A stretch of DNA of 64,000 nt from Paenibacillus sp. 453mf (GTDB taxonomy: Bacteria; Bacillota; Bacilli; Paenibacillales; Paenibacillaceae): contig NZ_FPAC01000001.1 in the NCBI RefSeq assembly GCF_900116105.1, positions 2,607,135-2,671,134 on the forward strand, given 5' to 3'. The notes beneath the pieces are model-generated. The model was not told the DNA's origin. It did no database searches and worked only from the letters and a program-made list of their open reading frames with translations. A program made the translations under genes and the position numbers. Below, piece after piece: positions 37,677 to 46,072 of the stretch; the first letter of the stretch is position 1, and each line of letters opens with the position of its first letter.

Positions 37677-37783
37677 GGCTGCGGATTTTCATCCGCCTCT
37701 CCGGTTGGTTTCAGACCCATTAGTTCCGAAGCTTATACATTAAACAGAACCACCGTTCTGTCCTTGTATATATTTTATAGTCT

Positions 37784-38297
37784 TTAGCATTTATTGTAAA
37801 AGGGAACTAAAACTTTCGAATTTCCTTGCATCAGCACGAAATTATGACAGACTTTGACATTTAAGTTAGTGTATAATCCCGAAAAAATGGAGTAACTTAG
37901 TAGGCGCTCCATTTCGTGGTCTCTAAACTTAAACGTATGCTCGGATTTATACTTATAAGGGCTTCGAGTGTTTCCTGGTACTTCTTTGTAGTATTCATAG
38001 GCAATAAAGCTTGTCATCAAAGCCGATCCTTTTATAAGATCCAGTATCAATCCATTTTACATTCTTAGCATTTACAAGGTTGTAACGATCCACCTCATAA
38101 AATGTATCCCCGTGAGATTTCACTAGCGCCTGCGACCAGAATTTAAAAGGTCCAGTGAGATAGAATTTTCTCCCCCAGACTGTATGCACAATGATCCGCT
38201 TGATTCCAGCAGACCACTCCAGGAATAACACGTAATCAAAGGGGATTATCTCTACACCTGCTTTACCGCTTTTGTCTTTCGCTGCGGTTATTTCCAT
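37784..38297 (-). pseudogene. LytTR-domain regulator, probably frameshifted
   Basis: From ATG 38297 (GGAGG 9 bases upstream) a LytTR-like DNA-binding domain reads PFDYVLFLEWSAGIKRIIVHTVWG ... FYEVDRYNLVNAKNVKWIDTGS, as in the short LytTR proteins next to Paenibacillus agr genes. The frame ends at 37995 after GFDDKLYC, while the next frame continues EYYKEVPGNTRSPYKYKSEH to 37784 without its own ribosome site. A one-base indel near 38000-38010 would join them (about 171 residues). It begins 23 bases after the agrD stop, so it belongs to that operon. Confidence 0.6.
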
Positions 38298-38320
38298 GAC
38301 GAAATACCTCCAAGTATTTA

Positions 38321-38455
38321 TTACTTGTACATTTCTTCAGGGGCATTTGCTTCGTATACATAAACTATACTTCTTTTCTTAACTACCGACTTTCCAAATT
38401 TGGACAGCATAGTAGCCAGTGCATAAATAAGATTTTGTTTAAATGTCATTTCCAT
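38321..38455 (-). CDS. agrD: AgrD-like autoinducer peptide precursor with Ser at the ring position
   Basis: 44 residues, too short for ordinary ORF calling. An amphipathic N-terminal helix (MTFKQNLIYALATMLSKFG) is followed by KKRSIVYV and a charged tail YEANAPEEMYK. The layout matches Listeria AgrD, where CFMFV is followed by YEPKSP; here the ring residue is Ser-29 (AGT) instead of Cys. GGAGGTGA lies just upstream, and the start overlaps the agrB stop by 10 bases. AgrB should cut after the ring and close a lactone; alternatively Cys was lost during decay. Confidence 0.75.
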   Translation of the reverse strand: MEMTFKQNLIYALATMLSKFGKSVVKKRSIVYVYEANAPEEMYK

Positions 38456-38991
38456 GGAATCCTCACCTCCTTTCCTAGAATTAAGGAGAAGGCTTGTGTA
38501 AGAAAACTGATGGCTAAGGTGTCGGATACAATGAAGAAATTAATCGATACTAATAAAGCAGAAACAACTCTCAAAAGGGGGTAGTATTTCTCTGGTACAT
38601 TTCGTTGATTCTCAAAATTAGAAGGGGCATAAATTAAAACGATCAGCAAAGCAAGAAATGTAAGAGAATGGATAATAACTATTTCTGTAAGATCGATGAA
38701 GGATAACAGGGTGAACAACGCACTTGTATACAATGCACAACTTGTGCCCGATTTTAAGTGGAACCCTCCTGAGAATCGCCTTAACAGTGGAAATGAAATA
38801 AGTAGTATAATTACTTCTTTTAGATTCCCAGTAACTAGTGTAACTAGTGATCCCAGCAGTGTTATTAAAACAATAGAAGCTACATTTAAAAAGAGTCCGA
38901 TGGATGTTTCAAGTACTGCTATTGAACTAGGGTGGTGAGGAACTTGGTTTTTGATATAGACACTTATCTTTTTGGCCGCTGTATCAATCAT
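38446..38991 (-). CDS. agrB: AgrB-type peptide-processing membrane protease
   Basis: 181 residues, about five membrane segments. LLRRFSGGFHLKSGTSC carries His-78 and Cys-85, equivalent to the catalytic His-77/Cys-84 of S. aureus AgrB. The family cleaves AgrD at the C-terminal side and cyclises it. Its ATG overlaps the previous stop (ATGA), and its end overlaps agrD, so the three are one transcript. The reading frame is intact, unlike most neighbours. Confidence 0.88.
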   Translation of the reverse strand: MIDTAAKKISVYIKNQVPHHPSSIAVLETSIGLFLNVASIVLITLLGSLVTLVTGNLKEVIILLISFPLLRRFSGGFHLKSGTSCALYTSALFTLLSFIDLTEIVIIHSLTFLALLIVLIYAPSNFENQRNVPEKYYPLLRVVSALLVSINFFIVSDTLAISFLTQAFSLILGKEVRIPWK

Positions 38992-39527
38992 GTATCTTCA
39001 TTCTCCCTCTGTATAGCAAAGTATGTAAGGTACCCAGCAATTAAGGCGAAAAAGACTATGTTTATCCAAAGCTGATTTATGTAAAAAATTGTAGTGATAA
39101 GACAAAAGAAAACAATGATCAACAATAAAACAGTTATATCTTCAAACTTAAATCGCCGTCTCTCGAAAGGGAAGGAGAATCCTTTACCAAGTCTGTATAA
39201 GACCTGAGCTAGTACAAGAAAGGTAACACTGCTTACAGTCTGCAGCGCATACCCATCTGCTGCAGTTTCCATTCCAGCAACTGACCCAAACATGACTTGG
39301 AGTAGTACTGATTGCAAAATCGCATAAAGACCGTACCTTAATATCGTACAAATAATTGACCAGATAAAAGGTATTCCCACCATTACACTAAAGAACAGAA
39401 TGAAGATAATGACAACTATTAATGGAACAAGGTAAGGTAAGTGCAATTCTGTTCTTAGAACAAAACTCTGAAGGCTGATCAGTAAGATTACAAAAAGAAT
39501 ACGTAGGGCAAACTGGGCAGCGGCTTT
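38988..39527 (-). pseudogene. Truncated membrane protein at the agr locus (possible receptor fragment)
   Basis: The open frame runs from codon 39527 to 38988: QFALRILFVILLISLQSF, VPLIVVIIFILFFSVMVG..., then four further hydrophobic segments and NEDT at the end. The first usable start (TTG 39446) has no ribosome site, and the frame opens right after a TGA. It has the look of the sensor-membrane half of an AgrC-like protein but has no histidine-kinase domain, so I call it a fragment. It overlaps agrB by four bases. Confidence 0.5.
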
Positions 39528-39591
39528 TCAGATAAGAAGAAAGAATAGATATCTGTAACCCTCCCGAATTGGGAGGGGGTTCTTTACATAG

Positions 39592-39619
39592 AAAAAAAGC
39601 CCTAGCGTTCCAGGGCTTC
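39592..39619 (-). terminator. Terminator overlapping the end of the O-antigen-ligase-like gene
   Basis: AGCCCT/AGGGCT stem and T7 on the minus strand; the left arm falls within the last codons. Confidence 0.8.
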
Positions 39620-41035
39620 AGATCGGTCCTTCATATATTTGATTGCGGCCGCTAACAATCCGAGCTGCAGCCAGAAAAAAGATAAAGTATGAGCTGTCGT
39701 GAAGCAAGTTGCAATTATAGCCATGAGAGATCCGCAGTATATTGATATTATGTAAGGACGATTCTCGCCTTTTGCTGTAATAGATAATTTGAATCCCGTG
39801 ACGATTAGAGGAATTAGAAGACCTAATGCAATGATCATCCCGATGATACCTGTATCATGAAGAACTGCTAATGGGCTGCTCACTATCCAAGCGGTAGGGC
39901 TTGTTTCTTTTAGCGAGAAGTATCCTCTACCGAAGAACGGGCTTTGCTCCCACCGGCTCATCGTTATGTCAAAAATCATTGCCCTGAATGAACCTGATCC
40001 ATTTTCAGTACTTGCAAAGTTTGTAATCTTACTCATGAAGTCCACGCCGTTTGCATTGAAGGATTGGATCACAATAAAGCCAACTGGCACCAATAAACAA
40101 ACCATAAAGACAAGCTTGAAGATAAACCTGGGGTGAATAACAACTTTCTTCTGAAATAAGACGATTAGTGGAATGACAATAAATAAGCATATGGCAAGAG
40201 ATAACCACACAGCCCGAGTCCAACCTAATAGGATTGCTGCAGCAAAGATCAAAGCGGTAATAGGATTATATAATTTTGACTTGTATTTTGTTTTCTGTGC
40301 CATATGAGTAAGGCAGAGTATGAAGCAGAATCCCATTAGCACAGAAAACAAGTTAGCTTCAAAGAATAATCCGCGTAATGTGAGAGACGTGGATAGTTGT
40401 CCTGTCATGATCGGAGTGGAGAACAGTACATTGTCAGGATTGTAAAAAATGTAGCCTAGAAAGCCGTACAGAGCCTGAAATAGTCCGACCACAACTAAAA
40501 CATCCGTAAATGCTCTGACTTCCTTCATCGATCCAACCTGAGCAATTATGAACATGGTTCCTAATGAAGATAGAGTAAGCTGCAGGATACCAGGTTTGGA
40601 CCAGACCCATGTATGATTGAATAAGAAATAGGAGACAAACAAAGTGAACATAATATAGAGCATTACGAGTATTGTTTCTTTATTAAGTACTATCTTTCGC
40701 CTTTTGACTAAAGCGTGAATCAATAAAGATGCGACACTAATCAATAAGCCTAATGTCTCTACCCGTATAGCGTATGGCCCGACTGCAAATTCAAAAAGGT
40801 TCATTGTGCAGGCTGCTATAAAAATGCCTAGGCTGAATTCAAAATACTTCAATGCAAAGAATGCTACGACTGCAATAATCAAATAGGTTGCTAAATCAAC
40901 AGGATCGAATGATGATGCTAATGTAGCAAGTGCTGCTGTTAATAATGCAAGCCCAGCTACCATAATCTTTCGTCTTAGTTCAGAAACATCCCAATCTATC
41001 CTAGGCTTTTTCTTTTCGGTTCTTTGTACCAGCAT
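39602..41035 (-). CDS. O-antigen ligase / Wzy-like polytopic membrane protein
   Basis: 477 residues with about 12 hydrophobic segments and a long external loop between MVCLLVPVGFIVIQSF and SPLAVLHDTGIIG that contains MSRWEQSPFFGRGYFSLKE. This is the topology and SPFFGxG pattern of the Wzy_C/O-antigen ligase family, which joins or polymerises surface glycans. ATG 41035 lies 14 or more bases after GAAGGATGGG, so the start is imperfect. It is accessory cargo of the element. Confidence 0.75.
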   Translation of the reverse strand: MLVQRTEKKKPRIDWDVSELRRKIMVAGLALLTAALATLASSFDPVDLATYLIIAVVAFFALKYFEFSLGIFIAACTMNLFEFAVGPYAIRVETLGLLISVASLLIHALVKRRKIVLNKETILVMLYIMFTLFVSYFLFNHTWVWSKPGILQLTLSSLGTMFIIAQVGSMKEVRAFTDVLVVVGLFQALYGFLGYIFYNPDNVLFSTPIMTGQLSTSLTLRGLFFEANLFSVLMGFCFILCLTHMAQKTKYKSKLYNPITALIFAAAILLGWTRAVWLSLAICLFIVIPLIVLFQKKVVIHPRFIFKLVFMVCLLVPVGFIVIQSFNANGVDFMSKITNFASTENGSGSFRAMIFDITMSRWEQSPFFGRGYFSLKETSPTAWIVSSPLAVLHDTGIIGMIIALGLLIPLIVTGFKLSITAKGENRPYIISIYCGSLMAIIATCFTTAHTLSFFWLQLGLLAAAIKYMKDRSEALER

Positions 41036-41102
41036 GGCCGATCAGTCCCATCCTTCTATTTTTTATATGATACAAATTGTATCATAATCCTTATCTAAAC
41101 GG

Positions 41103-41336
41103 CTAGGTCGTATTCTTATTAGTGTAAGTAAGACCATGATCTCGCAACCATAACTCGTGGCGAGTAAGTTCAATGTACCCTCTCCCACGGCAATGAGTAC
41201 AAAGTGCTAATGAATTATATCTCTCTCCGAAGCATTCTTCGCACTCTATGTGTAACAATGGATTAAAAGGAGGGATCACTTCTGGGTGGAAAATCTCATC
41301 AAACATAGCTTTTAAATGTTTCTTAATATTCATCAT
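41103..41336 (-). CDS. Small zinc-ribbon protein (77 residues)
   Basis: IECEECFGER and CTHCRGRGYIE form a CxxC...CxxC pair, with CxGxG flavour like DnaJ zinc modules. AAGGAG is 7 bases before the paired ATG codons at 41336/41333. The role is unknown; probably an element accessory gene. Confidence 0.65.
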   Translation of the reverse strand: MMNIKKHLKAMFDEIFHPEVIPPFNPLLHIECEECFGERYNSLALCTHCRGRGYIELTRHELWLRDHGLTYTNKNTT

Positions 41337-41409
41337 AATGCCACTCCTTGCAGGGGGATGTTTTTGTTGAATATATATCAAAAACCATTTACTGTAAATA
41401 CATATTGTA

Positions 41410-41646
41410 TCATTTCAACTTAACTTCTAAACTATCCAGCGGTACTTCTGGATAGCCATACAGATAGTAGTCACCTTTGTGCTCAATCCGTGTTCGTACC
41501 CATTGTTCTCCGTTAAGGAGGAATTCAACATACGTGTTCGGTGTTAGATTATAACCTAGACCTGGTATTGTAAAACGACCTGATGATGTGCGTTCAAGTA
41601 GCCCTTCGAATTGCCGGTACAACGCTTGGGAAAATAATATATCCAA
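41410..41646 (-). pseudogene. DUF5348-like protein, N-terminus replaced at a deletion junction
   Basis: GLGYNLTPNTYVEFLLNGEQWVRTRIEHKGDYYLYGYP is DUF5348-like. The first ten codons of the open frame (41646-41617) are antisense to the repressor remnant, so the original start is gone. No ribosome site is seen. Confidence 0.5.
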
Positions 41647-41899
41647 GCCTGATATTGATATGATCAGGCAGCTGGCTACTTTCCATAAGGTGTCAACAGA
41701 TTATTTACTTCTGGGTCATGACAATACTGAGAATCTCATTCCTGATTGGGCAACTTCAAGAGATAAACGTGATTTTAAACGGATGCTCGAGGAAGATTCT
41801 GAAATTATGTTTGATGGTGTTCCAATTTCAGATGATGAAAAGGAAAAGATCATCCGTGTAATGGAAGCCATGTTTTGGGATGCTAAGAAGAAAAAATAA
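41588..41899 (+). pseudogene. C-terminal remnant of the element repressor (XRE family)
   Basis: From about 41615 the frame reads RYNAWENNISKPDIDMIRQL, TFHKVSTDYLLLGHD, then DKRDFKRMLEEDSEIMFDG, typical of the second half of an XRE repressor paired with ImmA. The first recognition helices are missing, and the codons before 41615 do not fit. The upstream part was lost by a deletion fusing it to the DUF5348 gene. Confidence 0.7.
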
Positions 41900-41936
41900 A
41901 AGAAATCCTGTAGATAAGTAGTACACCTGGGGGTCG

Positions 41937-42397
41937 CTGCGTATAGACACGTTTGTTTCCAATCTAATCCAAAACATAAAACTAACGATCCATTCATAAT
42001 TGCACAAAATCTTAACATAACAATTATGTTTGAAGATTTAGGCGAAAGAACCAGAGGATTTTACTATCGGAAATTAAGGCGAAGGTATATCTGTATCCAT
42101 CACGATCTATCTGATGAATGGAAAAAGTTTGTTTGTGCTCATGAACTTGCTTATGACAGACTACACAAAGGAGTTAGCCGTTTTTGTATAGATGAAAACT
42201 CTTTTTTCTCACCAGGTAAGTTCGAAAGACAAGCAAATGAATTTGCTGTTCTGTTGCTGCTTAAAAACGAAAAAATAGAGCACGATGAATCGATTTATAA
42301 TTTCTTGAAGCGAAACAATATCCCAGTCAAAATGGCAGAGTATCTAAAATCTTATAACAGTGTATTGATAAAAATAAATGGAGACTTGTCGTCATAA
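41937..42397 (+). pseudogene. immA: ImmA/IrrE-type anti-repressor protease, inactivated
   Basis: NLIQNIK in one frame continues as TNDPFIIAQNLNITIMFEDLGERTRG in the next, so one base is missing near 41980. The likely original start codon reads CTG (41937). The zinc motif HExxH is HELAY: the second His is Tyr (TAT). ImmA normally cleaves the element repressor to allow excision. The frame from ATG 42026 alone gives 123 residues, without the N-terminal region. Confidence 0.8.
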
Positions 42398-43649
42398 CTG
42401 GATATAACTCTGACAATACCCAGAACAGAGAACGTAAAAATATAACAATAGACGATCCAGATATTTTGAAGTCGTCTAAAAAAATAGAAAAGTACTTGCA
42501 GAGGGAACTTGTTTCGTTTGAGAATTTGGTATTATCGGGAAACTACTCAACACCTGAGAAAATGCTCTTGTCCAAGTTTATTGATGAATGGCGCGAAAAG
42601 TATGCCAAGGACAATCTTTCCCCATCTACATTAGTGTCTACGAAAATCACATTGAATCACGGATAATCCCCCATTTCGGTCATTCTCGTATCGATCAGAT
42701 TAAACCTCTTCATGTATTGAGTTTCTTTAAAGAACTTGAGAAAACTGGAGCACGCAAAGACGGATCGGACAAGCCATTAGATGGCGGTACTATAAATTAC
42801 ATTTATCGAGTTTTGAAAAACATCTTCAGTCGTGCTACCGAATTGAAGGTTATCACTGAGAATCCTATGGATGGAGTTGCCAAACCAAAAGAGAAAAACG
42901 CCAAGGAAAAACTACTTGAGAAAAAGTCTAATCCTCAATTTTATGATGAAGTTGAAGCTCAGGAAGTAGTTAATGCCTTATACAAAGAATCTAGGAAATG
43001 GAGACTGTTGATTTTCGGATCTATGTTTGGTGGCTTTCGTCGTGGAGAACTTCTCGCATTAGAGTGGCATAATGTGAACTTTGAAGAACAAACACTCATA
43101 GTTGAGAATAACATCCCTATAACAGTCAAAGGAGCTGCAATTGAAAAAAGCCCTAAATCAATTGCTTCGTATCGATCGGTGGACATGCCTTCATGGTATA
43201 TGGTCGAAATGGAGAAGTATTATGGTGAGTGGCTGCGTGAAAAAGACAAACTTGGAAATAAATAGGCTGGGAAAGATAGAATGTTCGTCTTCCATAACGG
43301 AACTGGAACTCCATACTATTATCAGCACCCGTACAAATGGTGGAAAAGATTTTGTGCACGGCACGATATACGGTTTATAAAATTTCATGGCTTAAGACAT
43401 AGCTCTGGCACTCTTCTTCTTGAGGATGAGGATGAAAGCAATTTCGATTCGATCTTAAAGGCAATTCAAGAAAGACTTGGGCATTCCAGGCTTTCGACTA
43501 CAGCTGACATTTATGTCCATTTAACCAAGAAAGTCAAAAAGAGAACGGCAGGTAAGTATGACAAATTCGGCATAAAACCTTCAGAAAAAGAGGGGGAGGA
43601 ATTCGGGGGAGAATTGGGGGAGGAATCAAAATTAAGACGCATCAAGTGA
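42358..43649 (+). pseudogene. int: Tyrosine integrase, one frameshift and one nonsense codon
   Basis: NKWRLVVITGYNSDN (N-terminal arm) overlaps the immA tail. KDNLSPSTLV (frame 1) jumps to YENHIESRIIPHFGHSRID (frame 2), showing a missing base near 42635. At 43263-43265 an in-frame TAG interrupts KLGNK / AGKDRMFVFHNG. The catalytic set is otherwise visible: Arg in GGFRRGELLALEW, HGLRHSSG, LGHSRLSTTADIYVH with the Tyr. It is placed beside attR as expected for the enzyme that inserted the element. Confidence 0.88.
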
Positions 43650-43739
43650 GCCTATTCAACCCTAATGCAATTCAAAGAAATCCTAATCTACCAATAATTT
43701 ACCTAATCCAACAGAATGTACCGGATACACAAATTGACT

Positions 43740-43793
43740 TTGACAGGGTAGGGGTCAGTGGTTCGAGCCCACTACAGATCATCACTGAAGACC
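43740..43793 (+). repeat. attR, 54-bp copy of the tRNA-Val 3' end
   Basis: Exact duplicate of 36888-36941, about 90 bases past the integrase stop. Confidence 0.93.
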
Positions 43794-43823
43794 TTTGTGT
43801 ATCAAGGGTCTTCTTCTTTTTTC
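43787..43823 (+). terminator. Ancestral tRNA-Val terminator, now orphaned at attR
   Basis: GAAGACCTT/AAGGGTCTTC stem with a bulged G and a T-rich tail. The left arm is the last seven bases of the att core, so this was the tRNA terminator before insertion. Confidence 0.75.
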
Positions 43824-43873
43824 AGCGTCTGTCTCCTACTCCAAATACCCATCGACACGACTGTCTCTTCCCA

Positions 43874-45074
43874 TTACACGTACAACTGAAAAATATTGCC
43901 GTTTTCTTTAAATATATGTACTCCCCGCATCTCGCCAATCCCATCCAGCGTTACTCTTTCTCCAGATAGAACTGGCCTTTTCTCCACAACCACATGGAGT
44001 TTTGATGCCTTCCAAAGATCTGTCTCATAGTAAGAAACAACAGGCTGCTGTATCAAGAATTCGTCGATGCCGAGGGACACTTTGACATAGTTATGATGAA
44101 GAAGCCTGCCAGGCAGTGCATCTATATTTTGCGGATCGATGCTCTTCACGGCAATAATTCCTTCAATAATTACGTGAAAACCTGCACTCTCTTCAAACGA
44201 TTTGAAGGCAGCGATCCTGTTCGCTTTAACATATTCTACGGTTGTCTCTGTCTCTTCACTTACATTAATATCCATTATCCTAGCTTGCTCTACCTGGGTA
44301 ACATGGGATTTTAGAAAATCATACAGACAATCCTCCGATTGTAAAAAATCCTGCTGCCATCCTTCTAAGAATTCATCTAGCAACAAGCATATCCACAAGC
44401 CCGAGTAGTAACAACTTCTTCTTAAGTGAAGCGAAGCGGCTTCTGAATGAATTAATTTTCGTCCATATTGATCCAATAATGATCCCCATGAAAGAGGTGA
44501 CTCTTCGGCATTTGCCTTCAGCTCCACATAATATGCAGGCCCCTCTATGGTCTCTACCTTTGTCTCGTATGTAAAAAAAGGACCCAGCAACTCTTTTCTC
44601 ATATCCCGAAGTTGAATAAATTTGTACAAAATGAGACTCCCTTTCCTGTAGATCCCTTGCCTCCAGCGCATCAAAAAGACACTGCCTTTCTCGACTTCTT
44701 AGCTCCACGTTCTCTTCAAGAAGCGGGTATGTTACCCCCAGGAGTTCATCTGGAAACCTCTTTTCTTCACGAAGATACTGAAATCCATGAAATAGCTCAT
44801 GAACAAGAAATGACTTGATGCTCGCCATATCCTTAATCCCTTCAATGTTTACTATTGCTGTAGGATAGTGTTCATACATGATTACGGTATTGCCCGCGAA
44901 TGTTCTGTCCCACCCTAATTTATGAAACGTCTGGTTTTGAAATTTGGGATGGTGGAATAGGAAAACTTCGCTCGAGTTATATATCGCGTAGGCTACTTTT
45001 TGAAACCCATACCAATAGGGTTCTATATCTAGCCCAAGCAATTCATCTGCAGCCGATTGAATGTTAATTTCCAT
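43874..45074 (-). pseudogene. HExxH protein of about 400 residues, split by a frameshift
   Basis: The frame from ATG 45074 encodes KSFLVHELFHGFQYLREEKR (a zinc-peptidase-like HExxH) and runs well to DLQERESHFVQ; the continuation FIQLRDMRKELLGPFFTYETKVETIEG...HIFKENGNIFQLYV lies in the next frame and ends at 43874. The total length (1201 bases) is one base off a multiple of three, so a single indel near 44620-44640 explains it. Chromosomal, outside the element. Could be a sequencing error. Family not recognised. Confidence 0.65.
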
Positions 45075-45113
45075 CCTTCTTCCTCCCCATTTCCTACTCG
45101 AGGAGATTATAAC

Positions 45114-45155
45114 AAAAAAATAAAGGATCCGCAGGTTCCTGGGATCCTTTATTTT
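45114..45155. terminator. Terminator between the HExxH gene and the YjcZ-like gene
   Basis: AAAGGATCC/GGATCCTTT with an inner CAGG/CCTG pair, A tract on one side and ATTTT on the other; it serves the minus-strand YjcZ gene. Confidence 0.8.
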
Positions 45156-45161
45156 CGGTAA

Positions 45162-45278
45162 TTAGTAGAGGATGGTTTTGGAGATGATGACAAGAAGAAT
45201 GAAAAGAACAAGGATTGCTCCGATGGAAGACCAACCATTGTATCCTCCACAAAATCCGGATCTAGATACTTCACTCAT
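45162..45278 (-). CDS. YjcZ-family sporulation peptide (38 residues)
   Basis: MSEVSRSGFCGGYNGWSS followed by a single hydrophobic helix IGAILVLFILLVIIS. The GG-Y/F-N aromatic-glycine head and one membrane span are the hallmark of the tiny YjcZ family, several of which are spore-associated in Bacillus. GGAGGAG lies ahead of ATG 45278. Too short for usual ORF thresholds. Confidence 0.85.
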   Translation of the reverse strand: MSEVSRSGFCGGYNGWSSIGAILVLFILLVIISKTILY

Positions 45279-45405
45279 GCTGCTCTCCTCCTTATCTCTA
45301 AGGTATGAGATAGTATATGAATACCTAGATTAGATGACAGGGCGAGTATCCTGATCTTTTAAAACTGCTTATCACTTTTCTCCAAAATACATGGTTTACT
45401 GCCTT

Positions 45406-45822
45406 TTATTTCACGTGATGAGGTGTTCCTTCATGCTTCTCTTTGCGAAGACCAGCGAGACCGAACAGACCTAATAATCCAAGCCATCCCCAGCCATTTC
45501 CGCGATTTGTTGCAGCGTTCGCTCGAATGTTATTGGTGCCGTAAGTACCATTGTTATAAGCATTGGTATTGTAGGTACCCGTTCCAGTGCCTCTGCCATC
45601 GTACATGTTATTGTTCATGTTGTTCATTGTGCGAGTACGATTCATGTTCGTAGTGCCATTGTCTGTCCCATCAATGCCTAGATTTTTTTCCAGACGATTG
45701 ACCGAATTTTTAACCGGATTACCGTTCATTTGGTTTGCGTTCGTATCAGCCATCGCTGGAACGGCAATTACCATAGAAATGCTTGCAGCAGCTAATGTGG
45801 CTGCCCATTGTTTTTTCATCAT
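45406..45822 (-). CDS. Secreted Asn-rich protein with WGxxGxxG C-terminal motif
   Basis: 138 residues: signal peptide (KKQWAATLAAASISMVIAV, cleavage near AMADT), an Asn/Thr/Gly-rich low-complexity middle, then GWGWLGLLGLFGLAGLRK, a WGxxGxxG hydrophobic C-terminus followed by positive charges. This arrangement suggests membrane retention after export. GAGGGGTGA precedes the ATG pair at 45822/45819. Confidence 0.8.
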   Translation of the reverse strand: MMKKQWAATLAAASISMVIAVPAMADTNANQMNGNPVKNSVNRLEKNLGIDGTDNGTTNMNRTRTMNNMNNNMYDGRGTGTGTYNTNAYNNGTYGTNNIRANAATNRGNGWGWLGLLGLFGLAGLRKEKHEGTPHHVK

Positions 45823-45944
45823 TATTTCACCCCTCATTTTATTGTTTATGGCCTGTCGCTTGTATAATCCCCTCCTTAATTTAAAGTTATACAAGCAGAT
45901 ACTTGGGTGAAAAAAGGGGTTTTATCCAATATTTTATATACAGC

Positions 45945-45977
45945 AAAAAACCCACCGTTTGCAGCCGGTGAGTTTTT
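45945..45977 (-). terminator. Terminator after the 139-residue hypothetical gene
   Basis: Minus strand ACTCACCG/CGGTGGGT stem (one wobble) with T6. Confidence 0.7.
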
Positions 45978-46072
45978 ATATATAGAATCATCTCTTGAAG
46001 GGACGATTACAGATTACTGTATGATTATTAACACAGGATGATACAAACATAAAATTTTAATTAAAATTAGCG

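Larger units (their letters stand above)
36888..43793. mobile_element. Degenerate 6.9-kb integrative element in tRNA-Val with agr-type cargo
   Basis: Bounded by the 54-bp att copies. Order from attL: hypothetical gene (-), XRE regulator (+), frameshifted LytTR (-), agrD (-), agrB (-), truncated membrane protein (-), O-antigen-ligase-like (-), zinc-ribbon (-), DUF5348 remnant (-), repressor remnant (+), immA pseudogene (+), integrase pseudogene (+), attR. The repressor-immA-integrase run next to attR is the usual integrative-element module, but all three are damaged, so the element should be immobile without help. No structural phage or conjugation gene remains. Confidence 0.9.

Noticed and set aside
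39556..39585. Plus-strand CCTCCC/GGGAGG hairpin as a terminator of a lost gene
   Set aside because: The T tract is weak and no plus-strand gene precedes it; it may be debris of the element.
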